A DNA stretch of 42,859 nt from Allobosea sp. LC85. Lineage in GTDB: Bacteria; Pseudomonadota; Alphaproteobacteria; Rhizobiales; Beijerinckiaceae. The notes under the pieces were generated by a model. That model saw only the letters and a program-made list of their open reading frames with translations. It searched no databases and was not told where the DNA came from. Location of the stretch: the NCBI RefSeq assembly GCF_000735605.1, contig NZ_JPKG01000068.1:1-42859 (forward strand), written 5' to 3'. Within the stretch, counting starts at the first letter, position 1. The number at the start of each line of letters is the position of its first letter. A program made the translations under genes and the position numbers. Positions 32,585-40,420 of the stretch are shown here, one piece after another.

Positions 32585-33577
32585 ATGGCCGACGCGCTTT
32601 CCGCCGAGGTTCCCGCTGGCGGCCTCGCGGTCACCGAGACCACGAAGGGTACGGAGCGCCTGCATCAGGCGATCTTCATCGGGCTCGCGGTCCTGCTCGC
32701 CGTGGCGCCTTTCCTCGCCTATCCCGTCTTCGTGATGAAGGTGATGTGTTTTGCGCTGTTTGCGCTCGCCTTCAACCTTCTGCTTGGCTATGGCGGCCTG
32801 CTCTCCTTCGGCCATGCCGCCTATTTCGGCATGGCGAGCTATGTCAGCGCCTATACGGCCAAGAACTGGGGCCTGACGCCAGAACTCGCGATCCTGTCCG
32901 GGACGCTGATTGCCGGCATACTCGGGGCCGTCTTCGGCTCGCTCGCGATCCGCCGGCAAGGCATCTACTTCGCCATGATCACGCTCGCACTCGCGCAGAT
33001 GGTGTTCTTCTTCTCGCTGCAGACACCGCGCTTCACCGGCGGCGAGGACGGCATCCAGTCCGTGCCGCGCGGCAAGCTCTTCGGCCTGATCAGCCTCGCC
33101 GACGACCGGGCGCTGTACTACGTCGTCGCGGTCATCTTCATGGCCGGGCTGCTGCTGATCTACCGCATCATCCATTCGCCCTTCGGCCAGGTCTGCAAGG
33201 CGATCCGGGACAATGAGCCGCGCGCGATCTCGCTCGGCTACCGCGCCAATCGCTACAAGCTCGCGGTCTTCGTGCTCTCAGCTGCGCTGGCGGGGCTGGC
33301 GGGCTCGACCAAGGCCATCGTCTTCCAACTCGCCTCGCTCACCGACGTGCACTGGTCGATGTCCGGCGAGGTCGTGCTGATGACACTGGTCGGCGGGCTT
33401 GGAACCGTGTTCGGGCCTATCGTCGGCGCGCTCGTCATTGTCTCCATGCAGAATTATCTCGCCAGCCTTGGCGCCTGGGTCACCGTGGTGCAGGGCGTGA
33501 TCTTCGTGATCTGCGTGATGCTGTTCCGCGAGGGCATCATCGGTGTGATCTCGAAGGCCATCAAGCGGCCGCTCTGA
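32585..33577 (+). CDS. livM: ABC importer permease LivM
   Basis: This is the second permease, 330 aa, with about ten hydrophobic segments and a cytosolic N-terminal tail (~residues 1-28). Typical blocks are LAFNLLLGYGGLLSFGHAAYFGMASYV (split), RRQGIYFAMITLALAQMVFF, IRDNEPRAISLGY and VGGLGTVFGPIVGAL. AAGGAG lies 8 nt upstream of the ATG. Its stop and that of the convergent cytochrome gene are only 2 nt apart in the palindrome TGACGTCA (33575-33582), and I see no terminator hairpin between them. Confidence 0.93.
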   Translation: MADALSAEVPAGGLAVTETTKGTERLHQAIFIGLAVLLAVAPFLAYPVFVMKVMCFALFALAFNLLLGYGGLLSFGHAAYFGMASYVSAYTAKNWGLTPELAILSGTLIAGILGAVFGSLAIRRQGIYFAMITLALAQMVFFFSLQTPRFTGGEDGIQSVPRGKLFGLISLADDRALYYVVAVIFMAGLLLIYRIIHSPFGQVCKAIRDNEPRAISLGYRANRYKLAVFVLSAALAGLAGSTKAIVFQLASLTDVHWSMSGEVVLMTLVGGLGTVFGPIVGALVIVSMQNYLASLGAWVTVVQGVIFVICVMLFREGIIGVISKAIKRPL

Positions 33578-33579
33578 CG

Positions 33580-33960
33580 TCAGCGCTGCCGCATCAGGAA
33601 GACGGCGAGAGCTGACCGGTCGGCCTCCCGGCCAAGTCCCGGTGCGCTCATCCAGCTGCCTTTGAACATGGAATCGGGATCGGCGAGATAGGCCTTCAGC
33701 CGCTCTTCGTCCCAGCTGAGGCCTTGCGCGCCAGCGGCCCTCAGCACTGGCGAGTAATCGAACCCTTCGGCCGTGCCGATGCGGCGGCCAGCCAGGCCGG
33801 CGAGATGCGGGCCGGCCATGCCCGGCTTGGCAGGGTCGAGGCTGTGGCAAGCCTGGCAGGTCGCGAACAGCCGCTCGCCCGCTTCGCTCTCCTGAGCCGA
33901 GCCAGCCTGCGCGGCAAGCAGGGCCCCCGCAATCGCAAGGGCGGCAGATGCACTCCTCAC
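33580..33960 (-). CDS. Small class I-type cytochrome c
   Basis: This 126-aa protein has a signal peptide (~residues 1-22, ending QAGSAQ) and one heme motif CQACH (35-39). The likely axial methionine is in GSWMSAPGL. It is periplasmic and could carry electrons from a periplasmic dehydrogenase. It is co-translated with the upstream Vgb-like gene through ATGA (33957-33960), which suggests a shared job. The class (cytochrome c-552/550 type) is a guess from size. Confidence 0.88.
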   Translation of the reverse strand: MRSASAALAIAGALLAAQAGSAQESEAGERLFATCQACHSLDPAKPGMAGPHLAGLAGRRIGTAEGFDYSPVLRAAGAQGLSWDEERLKAYLADPDSMFKGSWMSAPGLGREADRSALAVFLMRQR

Positions 33961-34961
33961 GCCTGCTTCACAGTCAGGATGCGGACCAGCCGGTCATTGC
34001 CGCTCTCGCCGCCCCAGGCCTCGCCGGAACGCCCATCCATCTGGCGGACATTGGCGCCCGGCTTGTCGCTCGGGAAGCTGTTGAAGGCTTCGGTGACGGG
34101 ATCGAAATGCACGATGGCATTGGCCGAGAAGTCCGTCAGCCAGACCTTGTCGGCATCATCGACATAGACCGAATAGGTGCGCGGTTTGTCACCCGGCAGT
34201 TTCCATGTCTTCCAGCTGTTGCTGAGCGTGTCATAGGCCGAGACATTGCCGGAATTCCACTCGCTGACCCAGATGCGGTTCTTCGAATCCGACCAGACCC
34301 GCCGCGCTCCCTGCCCAGGCGTCGGCGGCTCGACCATCGTGATCTCGAAGGTGCCGGGATTGACCTGGGCAATGTGGTTGCCGGCCAGCGAGGCGTACCA
34401 GATCTCGCCGGAGGGTGTTCTGGTGATGCCATAGGGGCCAGGCCCGCGCGGCGCATCCTTGACCTCCATCTTGGCGGTCTTCGGGTCGAAGCGGCCAACG
34501 ATCCCGCTCTGGCCGGTGAACCAGAGGATGCCGTCCCTGTCGAACACGCCGGTATTGAGATTGGCCCGCTCGCGCCCCGCAGGCAGCTTGAAGAGATCGA
34601 CCTTGTGGGTCTTGTCATCGACGCGGGCGATGGCGTTCTGCCCCCCTTCCGTCACCCAGGCGGCGCCGTCCGGACCCCGGATCACGCCGTGAGGTGCGGC
34701 GCCCTGGCCGAGCTCGACCACCTTGAGTTGGCTCGAGCGCGGATCGAAGCGGCCGAGCGTGCCATTGCGCTGGCCGCAGACCCAGATCGTGCCGTCGCCG
34801 GCATCGGTGACATCGCGCGAGCCCTTGATCGCGGGCACATCGAAATAGGTGACGTTGAACCTGGAACCCGGCACTGTCGGGTCGGTCGCGGCCGCCCGGC
34901 CAACCAGGGCCGGCGCCGCAAGCCCGGCAAGGCCGAGCTGAAGAAAAGACCGGCGCAGCAT
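33957..34961 (-). CDS. Tat-exported Vgb/SMP-30-like beta-propeller protein
   Basis: This 334-aa protein has a twin-arginine type N-terminus (MLRRSFLQLGLAGLAAPAL). Repeats of the virginiamycin B lyase (Vgb) propeller follow: TIWVCGQRNGTLGRFDPRS, AAWVTEGGQNAIARVD, ILWFTGQSGIVGRFDP, EIWYASLAGNHIAQVNP, RIWVSEWNSGNVSAYD and VWLTDFSANAIVHFDP, six blades about 40-45 residues apart. Cytoplasmic Vgb inactivates streptogramins, but export and a cytochrome partner make antibiotic resistance unlikely here. A sensor, binding or redox-lyase role is possible. AGGAGGAG lies 7 nt before the ATG. Confidence 0.82.
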   Translation of the reverse strand: MLRRSFLQLGLAGLAAPALVGRAAATDPTVPGSRFNVTYFDVPAIKGSRDVTDAGDGTIWVCGQRNGTLGRFDPRSSQLKVVELGQGAAPHGVIRGPDGAAWVTEGGQNAIARVDDKTHKVDLFKLPAGRERANLNTGVFDRDGILWFTGQSGIVGRFDPKTAKMEVKDAPRGPGPYGITRTPSGEIWYASLAGNHIAQVNPGTFEITMVEPPTPGQGARRVWSDSKNRIWVSEWNSGNVSAYDTLSNSWKTWKLPGDKPRTYSVYVDDADKVWLTDFSANAIVHFDPVTEAFNSFPSDKPGANVRQMDGRSGEAWGGESGNDRLVRILTVKQA

Positions 34962-35056
34962 GAAACGTCTCCTCCTGTACCAGCCGGACGCAACGCCTCG
35001 GCCAGGGTCCAGCTTGGGACGACAAGATGGTGAAACTGCGCCGTCTCCGCTGTCCG

Positions 35057-35692
35057 TCAGACCTGCCGCCGAACGCCGACGGGCAGGCTGGAAATCCGCG
35101 CCATTTCACCGGTCAGGAAGCGTTCGGGCGCCACCAGATAGTCGCGTGCCATGGCCATGGCATCAACACCCCAGAAGACCTCTCCATCGATCAGCAAGCT
35201 CGGCACGCCAAAAATTCCGGCCGCGACGGCCTCCTCCGTGGTCTGGCGAAGACTATCCTTGACTGGCTGATCGCCTATGCGGTCGAGCGCCGCAGGATCT
35301 CCGGCGGCCGCCGCGACCTCGGCCAGCACGGCGGGGTCGTTACCGTCGCGCCCCTGCCCCCAGATCAGCCGGAAGGCTTCGCGGACCGCGCCCTGCTGCC
35401 CATCCAGCGCGGTCAACAGGCGCAGCATGGCGAGCGGATTGAACGGGTGGCTCGGCGGGAACCGGAAGGGCACGCCGAGCGATTGGGCTAGGTGCGTCAC
35501 GAGCCGATAGGTGTGGACGCGCTTCGGCGCGATCTCGGCCGGGCCGAGCTGGCCCCAGTGCTTGAGCACGGCGCCAAAGACGATCGGCTTCATCACGACG
35601 GGCCGCAGCTCTTCAATCGTGGCGAGCTTCGTCAGTGCGAGATAGGCAAAGGGTGAGATGAGATCGAAATACCAGATGGCAGGCTTGGTCAT
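35057..35692 (-). CDS. DsbA-like / 2-hydroxychromene-2-carboxylate isomerase family protein
   Basis: This 211-aa thioredoxin-fold protein of the kappa-class GST/HCCA isomerase group has no CxxC pair. The active-site position carries a serine (S13 in FDLISPFAYLA), as in HCCA isomerases that use glutathione in naphthalene breakdown. GIFGVPSLLIDGEVFWGVDAM near the C-terminus is the conserved cis-Pro and substrate region. The ATG at 35692 has GAGG 8 nt upstream; an ATG at 35698 is too close to it, and the frame to 35935 lies in the next gene. It is 8 bp downstream of the isochorismatase-type gene and part of its operon. Confidence 0.85.
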   Translation of the reverse strand: MTKPAIWYFDLISPFAYLALTKLATIEELRPVVMKPIVFGAVLKHWGQLGPAEIAPKRVHTYRLVTHLAQSLGVPFRFPPSHPFNPLAMLRLLTALDGQQGAVREAFRLIWGQGRDGNDPAVLAEVAAAAGDPAALDRIGDQPVKDSLRQTTEEAVAAGIFGVPSLLIDGEVFWGVDAMAMARDYLVAPERFLTGEMARISSLPVGVRRQV

Positions 35693-35700
35693 TCGCATCC

Positions 35701-36231
35701 TCACTTGATCAGCTTGGACACGGCGCGGAACTGCGGATGGTCCGCCGTCCGCAGCCATTCGAACAGGACCATCTCGGTCGTGACGATTTCGGCGCCATGG
35801 CCAGACATGCGCCGGATTGCAGCTTCCTTGTTTTCGGCCGCGCGTGAACCGATGGCGTCCTGCACCACGAGTACGCGGCGCCATTGCGTGAGCAGCCCAA
35901 GCACCGTCTGGCCGACGCAGACATGCGCCTCGCAACCGCAGACGACCAGCTCCTCGTCCTCTTCCAGCGCCCCAAGAAAGGCCGGTTCGGCGCAGGCATC
36001 GAAACTCATCTTCGTCACCACCGGACCGGCGCCCGACAGTTCCGGCACCGTACTGCCGAGCCCAACCGGATTCTGCTCGGTCATCACCACGGGAACATCG
36101 AGCAGGGCCGCCGCGTCGACGAGCCGGCGCGCATTTGCGACCATGCGAGGCCCTTCATGGATCACCGGCATCAGGCGCGACTGAAAATCGATGATGACGA
36201 GGCGGGCGCGCTCGACCTTCAGCAGCGTCAT
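35701..36231 (-). CDS. Isochorismatase-family cysteine hydrolase
   Basis: This 176-aa cytoplasmic hydrolase has a catalytic triad that fits D15 (VIIDFQSRL), K74 (VTKMSFDA) and C105 (CGCEAHVCVGQT). Relatives hydrolyse amides (nicotinamide, maleamate, N-carbamoyl compounds) or vinyl ethers (isochorismate). The closest type seems to be the YcaC/ISOC group, whose substrates are mostly unknown. It overlaps the upstream TetR gene by ATGA (36228-36231) and leads to the HCCA-isomerase-like gene. An amidase step beside a ring hydroxylase would suit N-heteroaromatic breakdown, but this is speculative. Confidence 0.88.
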   Translation of the reverse strand: MTLLKVERARLVIIDFQSRLMPVIHEGPRMVANARRLVDAAALLDVPVVMTEQNPVGLGSTVPELSGAGPVVTKMSFDACAEPAFLGALEEDEELVVCGCEAHVCVGQTVLGLLTQWRRVLVVQDAIGSRAAENKEAAIRRMSGHGAEIVTTEMVLFEWLRTADHPQFRAVSKLIK

Positions 36232-36872
36232 GGACGCTCTCCCTTCATGAGCAACTGTCCGATCTGGACATCGACATAACGTTCCATCAGGACGCGCGCC
36301 TGCGCACCGAACATCCTCAGCCGCTGCGTATGGGCGAGCAGCAGCACGCCCGAAGCATGGGCGAAGGCATCGGCCATGGCCAGCCGTGCCGTTTCCTGAT
36401 CGGAGCCCAGCTGCTCTGCCGCCTGCCTGATTGGCGAGAGCGCCGCCTCAAGGGCCTCGTTCAGCGCCTTGTCCCGCTCGCGGCCAAGCCCGTGCGGGCG
36501 CATGCCGCCTCGAAACAGATAAAAGCCGAGATCGAGATCGCGCGGATGGGTGGCATAGAAGTCGAAGAAGGCGAGTGCTGCCAGCCGGAAGCGGGCTTCC
36601 GGCGTACCAGCCCCTTCGACCGTCATATCGACATGGTCGCGCAGCGCTGTCAGTGACTGGCCAAGGACCTCGGCATAAAGCGCTTCCTTGGAATCGAAAT
36701 GGAAGTAGAGCGCCGCCGGCGTGTAGCCGGCCTCCGCCGCAATGGCGCGCAGCGAGGCGCCATCCAGCCCGTCGCGCTCGAAGATCGTGCGCGCCGCATC
36801 AAGGATCAGCCCGCGCTTGAGTTCCGTGACCGCCCGCTTGCGGCGACCTCGCGTCGTCTCGGCCACTGCCAC
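36228..36872 (-). CDS. TetR/AcrR-family regulator, divergent from the HpaB-like gene
   Basis: This 214-aa regulator has a helix-turn-helix at residues ~22-60 (ILDAARTIFERDGLDGASLR, then AIAAEAGYTPAALYFHFDSKEALY). The C-terminal domain is variable. It heads a three-gene minus-strand operon (tetR, hydrolase, HCCA isomerase-like) and shares an 87-bp divergent region with the HpaB-like gene, so it probably controls both. That gap holds a TTGACG at 36895-36900 and an imperfect TTGA...TCAA arrangement, but no convincing single operator. Confidence 0.88.
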   Translation of the reverse strand: MAVAETTRGRRKRAVTELKRGLILDAARTIFERDGLDGASLRAIAAEAGYTPAALYFHFDSKEALYAEVLGQSLTALRDHVDMTVEGAGTPEARFRLAALAFFDFYATHPRDLDLGFYLFRGGMRPHGLGRERDKALNEALEAALSPIRQAAEQLGSDQETARLAMADAFAHASGVLLLAHTQRLRMFGAQARVLMERYVDVQIGQLLMKGERP

Positions 36873-36959
36873 CTCGCCATCGCTCCAGATTTGAGTTGAC
36901 GGAAATTCTAACGACGTTCAATTTTATGGGCAATAACCAAATATCACGAGGACACGCTC

Positions 36960-38498
36960 ATGCTGATGGATGCTGCTGGCTATCGCGAGTCGCTGCGCGC
37001 CTATCATCCACGCGTTTTCGTCAACGGCCAGCGCGTCGAGAGCGTGGCCGACGAGCCCTTGCTGGCGCCGGGCATCAACGCGGTCGGAATCACCTATGGT
37101 CTCGCCCATCACGAAGCCCATCTCCCGGTGATGAGGGCGCGGCAGACAAGCTCCGGCAAGACCGTCAACCGCATGCTGCACATCGACGAGAGCTCCAGCG
37201 ACCTGCTCGCCAAGCTCGAGGCGGTTCGGCTGGTCTGCAAGATCTCGGGCTGCGCCCAGCGCTATCTCAGCCATGACGCGCTGAACGCGCTCTGGCAGGC
37301 AACGGCCCTCACCGATGCCCGTCACGGCACCGATTATGCGCAACGCTTCCGCGCCTATCTGCACGAGGTTCAGGACAAGGACCTGACGCTCGGCGTCGCG
37401 ATGACGGACGCCAAGGGCGACCGCTCGAAGCGACCTGGCGCACAGGCGAACCGCGATTCGTATGTTCACATCAAGGAGCGACGGAAGGACGGCGTTGTCA
37501 TTCGCGGCACCAAGGCCATCGTCACCGGCGCACCCTATATGCACGAATTCCTGGTGATGCCCTGCCGCACCCATGTGCCGGGCGACGAGGATTTCGCCGT
37601 CTGCTGCGCCGTGCCCTGCGATGCCGAGGGCGTCACCATCGTGGCGCGACCTGCCGGACGCCCCGGCGATCCGGCCGCGAAATTTTCTGCGCAATATGGC
37701 CAGTCGACCGGCGTCGTGATGTTCGACGATGTCTTCGTGCCGTGGGACCGCGTCTTCCTTGCCGGCGAGACCGAGGAAGGCGGTTTCCTGACCACCAGCT
37801 ACGCGACGCATCACCGCCATTCCTGCATCGGCGCCAGGGCCGGGTTCGGCGATCTCCTGATCGGGGCCGGCGCGCTGATGATCGAGGCCAACGGGCTCGA
37901 TACCGAGCGCCATGGCCATGTCCGCGAACAGATGGTCGAGCTGATCAAGATCACCGAAGGATTTTTCGCCTGCGGTGTGGCGGCCTCCGTCTACTGCCAG
38001 AAGGATCCTGCAGGCTCGGTGATGCCGGACAGCGTCTTCTCCAATATCGGCAAGCTGCTGTTGGCGACGCAGATCTACGACATGCACCGCATCGCCCATT
38101 ACGTGTCGGGCGGGTTGATCGTGGCGCTGCCAGGCCCTGATGAGGACCATAATCCCGAGACCGCCGCCTCGCTGTCCGCCGTGCTCGCTGGCCGACCCGA
38201 TATCCCGCATGCCCAGCGCGCCGAGGTCGCGCGCTTCATCGAGGATATCACCGTCTCGAAGGAGGCCGGCTGGTATTCGGTGATCTCGCTGCATGGCGGC
38301 GGCTCCCCGGAAGCGATGAAGCGCGAGATCTGGCGCAATTATCCGGTGACGGAGAAGGTCGAACTGGTCGAGAGCCTGCTCGGGCGGGGCGTCCTCGCCG
38401 ATGGCAGCCGGGTCTCGAAACAGCCGGGTCGCTGCTGTGTCACAGGTTGCGAGGTGCCGGAACCGCCAGGCGGGCTCCCGCGCGAAGCGGCCGAGTAG
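36960..38498 (+). CDS. HpaB / 4-hydroxybutyryl-CoA dehydratase (AbfD)-family flavoprotein
   Basis: This 512-aa acyl-CoA-dehydrogenase-fold protein belongs to the family that includes 4-hydroxyphenylacetate 3-hydroxylase (HpaB) and AbfD. Family blocks are GLAHHEAH, GTDYAQRFRAYL, DAKGDRSKRP, VIRGTKAIVTGAPYMHEFLV, DDVFVPWDRVFLAG and HRHSCIGARAGFGDLLIG. AbfD holds a [4Fe-4S] cluster with C99, C103, H292 and C299. By spacing, this protein has C98 and H286 but Y102 and A293 at the other two places, so a cluster is unlikely and a flavin monooxygenase is favoured. No flavin reductase gene is nearby. GAGGA is 7 nt ahead of the ATG. Substrate unknown. Confidence 0.85.
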   Translation: MLMDAAGYRESLRAYHPRVFVNGQRVESVADEPLLAPGINAVGITYGLAHHEAHLPVMRARQTSSGKTVNRMLHIDESSSDLLAKLEAVRLVCKISGCAQRYLSHDALNALWQATALTDARHGTDYAQRFRAYLHEVQDKDLTLGVAMTDAKGDRSKRPGAQANRDSYVHIKERRKDGVVIRGTKAIVTGAPYMHEFLVMPCRTHVPGDEDFAVCCAVPCDAEGVTIVARPAGRPGDPAAKFSAQYGQSTGVVMFDDVFVPWDRVFLAGETEEGGFLTTSYATHHRHSCIGARAGFGDLLIGAGALMIEANGLDTERHGHVREQMVELIKITEGFFACGVAASVYCQKDPAGSVMPDSVFSNIGKLLLATQIYDMHRIAHYVSGGLIVALPGPDEDHNPETAASLSAVLAGRPDIPHAQRAEVARFIEDITVSKEAGWYSVISLHGGGSPEAMKREIWRNYPVTEKVELVESLLGRGVLADGSRVSKQPGRCCVTGCEVPEPPGGLPREAAE

Positions 38499-38550
38499 TG
38501 CAATCCGCCCTGGCCGGGATCGTCCCAACCAGCCTCATATCCCCTTCATT

Positions 38551-38588
38551 CCCCGTCTCAGGGCGGGGATACCCGGCACAGCGCCGGG
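38551..38588. terminator. Two adjacent hairpins between the HpaB-like and acyl-CoA dehydrogenase genes
   Basis: CCCCG/CGGGG (38551-38555, 38564-38568) and CCCGGC/GCCGGG (38572-38577, 38583-38588, loop ACAGC) lie in the 108-bp gap. There is no T tract after them. They may weaken read-through or stabilise the upstream mRNA. Confidence 0.35.
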
Positions 38589-38606
38589 CATGAGCAGAGG
38601 ACCATC

Positions 38607-40259
38607 ATGACCGCGCACGCCATTGCCTCGACCCATCAGGTGCTGAACCAGGCGCGCCCGGCCGCGGGCTGGAACGCCTATTCCGACGACGCGGTGCTGC
38701 AGGGCATCGTCGCGCGCCAGGCTCCCTGGGTTGCAGGCAAGGCGACAACGCTCGGCGCCCATGCCGGAGACGAGGCCGTGCAGGATCTGGCGCGGCTCGC
38801 CAACAGGTTCACGCCGGAGCTCAGGACACATGACCGCTTCGGCAACCGCATCGACTGGGTTGAGTTTCATCCGGCCTGGCACGAGTTGATGGCGCTCGCC
38901 TTCCGGCACGAAGTGCCCTCGCTGGCCTGGACGACGACAGCGCCGAGCGGCCATGCCGCACGTGGCGTCCTCTCTTATGTCTGGAACCAGATCGAGCACG
39001 GCGTCGGCTGCCCGACCGGCATGACCTATGCCGCCTGGCCGGGTCTGGCCCAGCCTGAATTCTCGCTCTGGCGCGAAAAGATCACGTCTGGCCAGTATGA
39101 CATGCGCCCGCTCCCGGTCTCACAGAAGACAGGTGCGAGCATCGGCTACGCGATGACCGAGAAGCAGGGCGGATCGGACCTCCGGCAGATCCAGACGACC
39201 GCGCGCTATCTGGAGGATACGCCGGAGGGACGCGTCTATCTGATCACCGGACACAAATGGTTCTTCTCGGTGCCGCAATCGGACGGGTTCTTCACGCTCG
39301 CCCGCAGCGAGAGCGGCGTTTCCTGTTTTTTCGCCCCCGGCTTCCTGCCGGATGGCAGCCGCAACCGGCTGCAGATCCAGCGGCTCAAGGACAAGGCGGG
39401 GAACCGCTCGAACGCCTCGTCGGAAGTCGAGTTCCGCGAGTGCCTGGGCTGGCTGGTCGGCGAAGAGGGTCATGGCATCCGCGAGATCCTCAGCCACGCC
39501 CATCTGACCCGGCTGGATTTCGCCATCGGCTCGGCCGGGCTGATGCGGCAGGCGCTGACCCTGGCGCTCAACCACACGCAATCGCGCAAGGGCTTTGGCT
39601 CGTCGCTGGCCGAACAGCCGATGATGACCAATATTCTTGCCGATCTCGCGATCGACTCAGAGGCCTCGACCCTCATGGCCTTCCGCGTTGCCGCCGCGAC
39701 GGACGCGATGGAGAGCAGCGAGCAGGAACGCCATGTCGCACGGGTCTCCACACCTCTGGCCAAATTCTGGAACTGCAAGCGCGCTGCCGCCTTCGTCGTC
39801 GAGGCGCTGGAATGCCATGGCGGCAATGGCTTCATCGAGGAGAGCCCGATGGCACGGCTCTATCGCGAGGCGCCGCTGAACGCGATCTGGGAAGGCACCT
39901 CGAACATGATGTGCATGGATGTGCTGCGCTCGTTCAACCGCGATTCGCGCACGAAGGAGGCCTTCATGGCCGAAGTCAGCTCTGCGCGCGGCACCAACCG
40001 CGCGCTCGACCGCTGGCTCGACAGACTCGGCGACGAGGTGGCAAAGCCCCGCAATGATGACGGCCACGGCCGCCGGCTCGCCAACCTGATGGCCTATGCG
40101 CTGCAGGCCTCGGAGCTGAAGAAGCACGCGGATGAGGCGGTGTTCGAGACCTTCTGCCGCTCCAGGCTCGACGCAGACTGGGGCTATGTCTTTGGCACGC
40201 TCGATCCATCGCCGGAACTGGCAAGCATCGTGAAACGCGCGAGCGTGGCGCGGGGTTGA
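38607..40259 (+). CDS. AidB-like acyl-CoA dehydrogenase
   Basis: This 550-aa FAD protein is of the AidB branch, longer than normal acyl-CoA dehydrogenases (~380-400 aa). Visible blocks are AMTEKQGGSDLRQIQ (~182-196), ITGHKWFFSVPQSDGF, RLKDKAGNRSNASSEVEF, LECHGGNGFIEESPMARLYREAPL (split) and AIWEGTSNMMCMDVLRSF (~428-445). AidB of E. coli protects DNA during alkylation damage and has weak isovaleryl-CoA dehydrogenase activity. Here, next to catabolic genes, a role in acyl-CoA oxidation is just as possible. AGAGGA lies about 6 nt before the ATG. It follows the HpaB-like gene in the same direction. Confidence 0.88.
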   Translation: MTAHAIASTHQVLNQARPAAGWNAYSDDAVLQGIVARQAPWVAGKATTLGAHAGDEAVQDLARLANRFTPELRTHDRFGNRIDWVEFHPAWHELMALAFRHEVPSLAWTTTAPSGHAARGVLSYVWNQIEHGVGCPTGMTYAAWPGLAQPEFSLWREKITSGQYDMRPLPVSQKTGASIGYAMTEKQGGSDLRQIQTTARYLEDTPEGRVYLITGHKWFFSVPQSDGFFTLARSESGVSCFFAPGFLPDGSRNRLQIQRLKDKAGNRSNASSEVEFRECLGWLVGEEGHGIREILSHAHLTRLDFAIGSAGLMRQALTLALNHTQSRKGFGSSLAEQPMMTNILADLAIDSEASTLMAFRVAAATDAMESSEQERHVARVSTPLAKFWNCKRAAAFVVEALECHGGNGFIEESPMARLYREAPLNAIWEGTSNMMCMDVLRSFNRDSRTKEAFMAEVSSARGTNRALDRWLDRLGDEVAKPRNDDGHGRRLANLMAYALQASELKKHADEAVFETFCRSRLDADWGYVFGTLDPSPELASIVKRASVARG

Positions 40260-40388
40260 GCCACTCTGCCTTCAGGCGGATCCCGTCGCCCGGGAGCGAC
40301 TGAAGGGAGACCCGGGGCCCATGCCTGAACGTGGATAGGTTCAAGCTGGCATCGACCCCGGTCCTGCGCTTCGCATCGGCCGGGATGA

Positions 40389-40405
40389 CGCCCGGTTTCC
40401 GGGCG
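40389..40405. terminator. Hairpin between convergent acyl-CoA dehydrogenase and DUF899 genes
   Basis: A perfect 7-bp stem, CGCCCGG (40389-40395) with CCGGGCG (40399-40405), has a TTT loop. It sits at the end of a degraded family B palindromic region (~40275-40390, with CCGGGATGACG). It may serve both convergent genes. Confidence 0.5.
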
Positions 40406-40420
40406 CTCCAGGCCTTAGAA

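Noticed and set aside
33957..34961. Streptogramin resistance gene vgb
   Set aside because: The propeller repeats fit, but the Tat-type signal and the coupled cytochrome c do not suit a cytoplasmic antibiotic lyase.
36924..38528. 534-aa minus-strand open frame
   Set aside because: Antisense to the HpaB-like gene, no ribosome site or family pattern.
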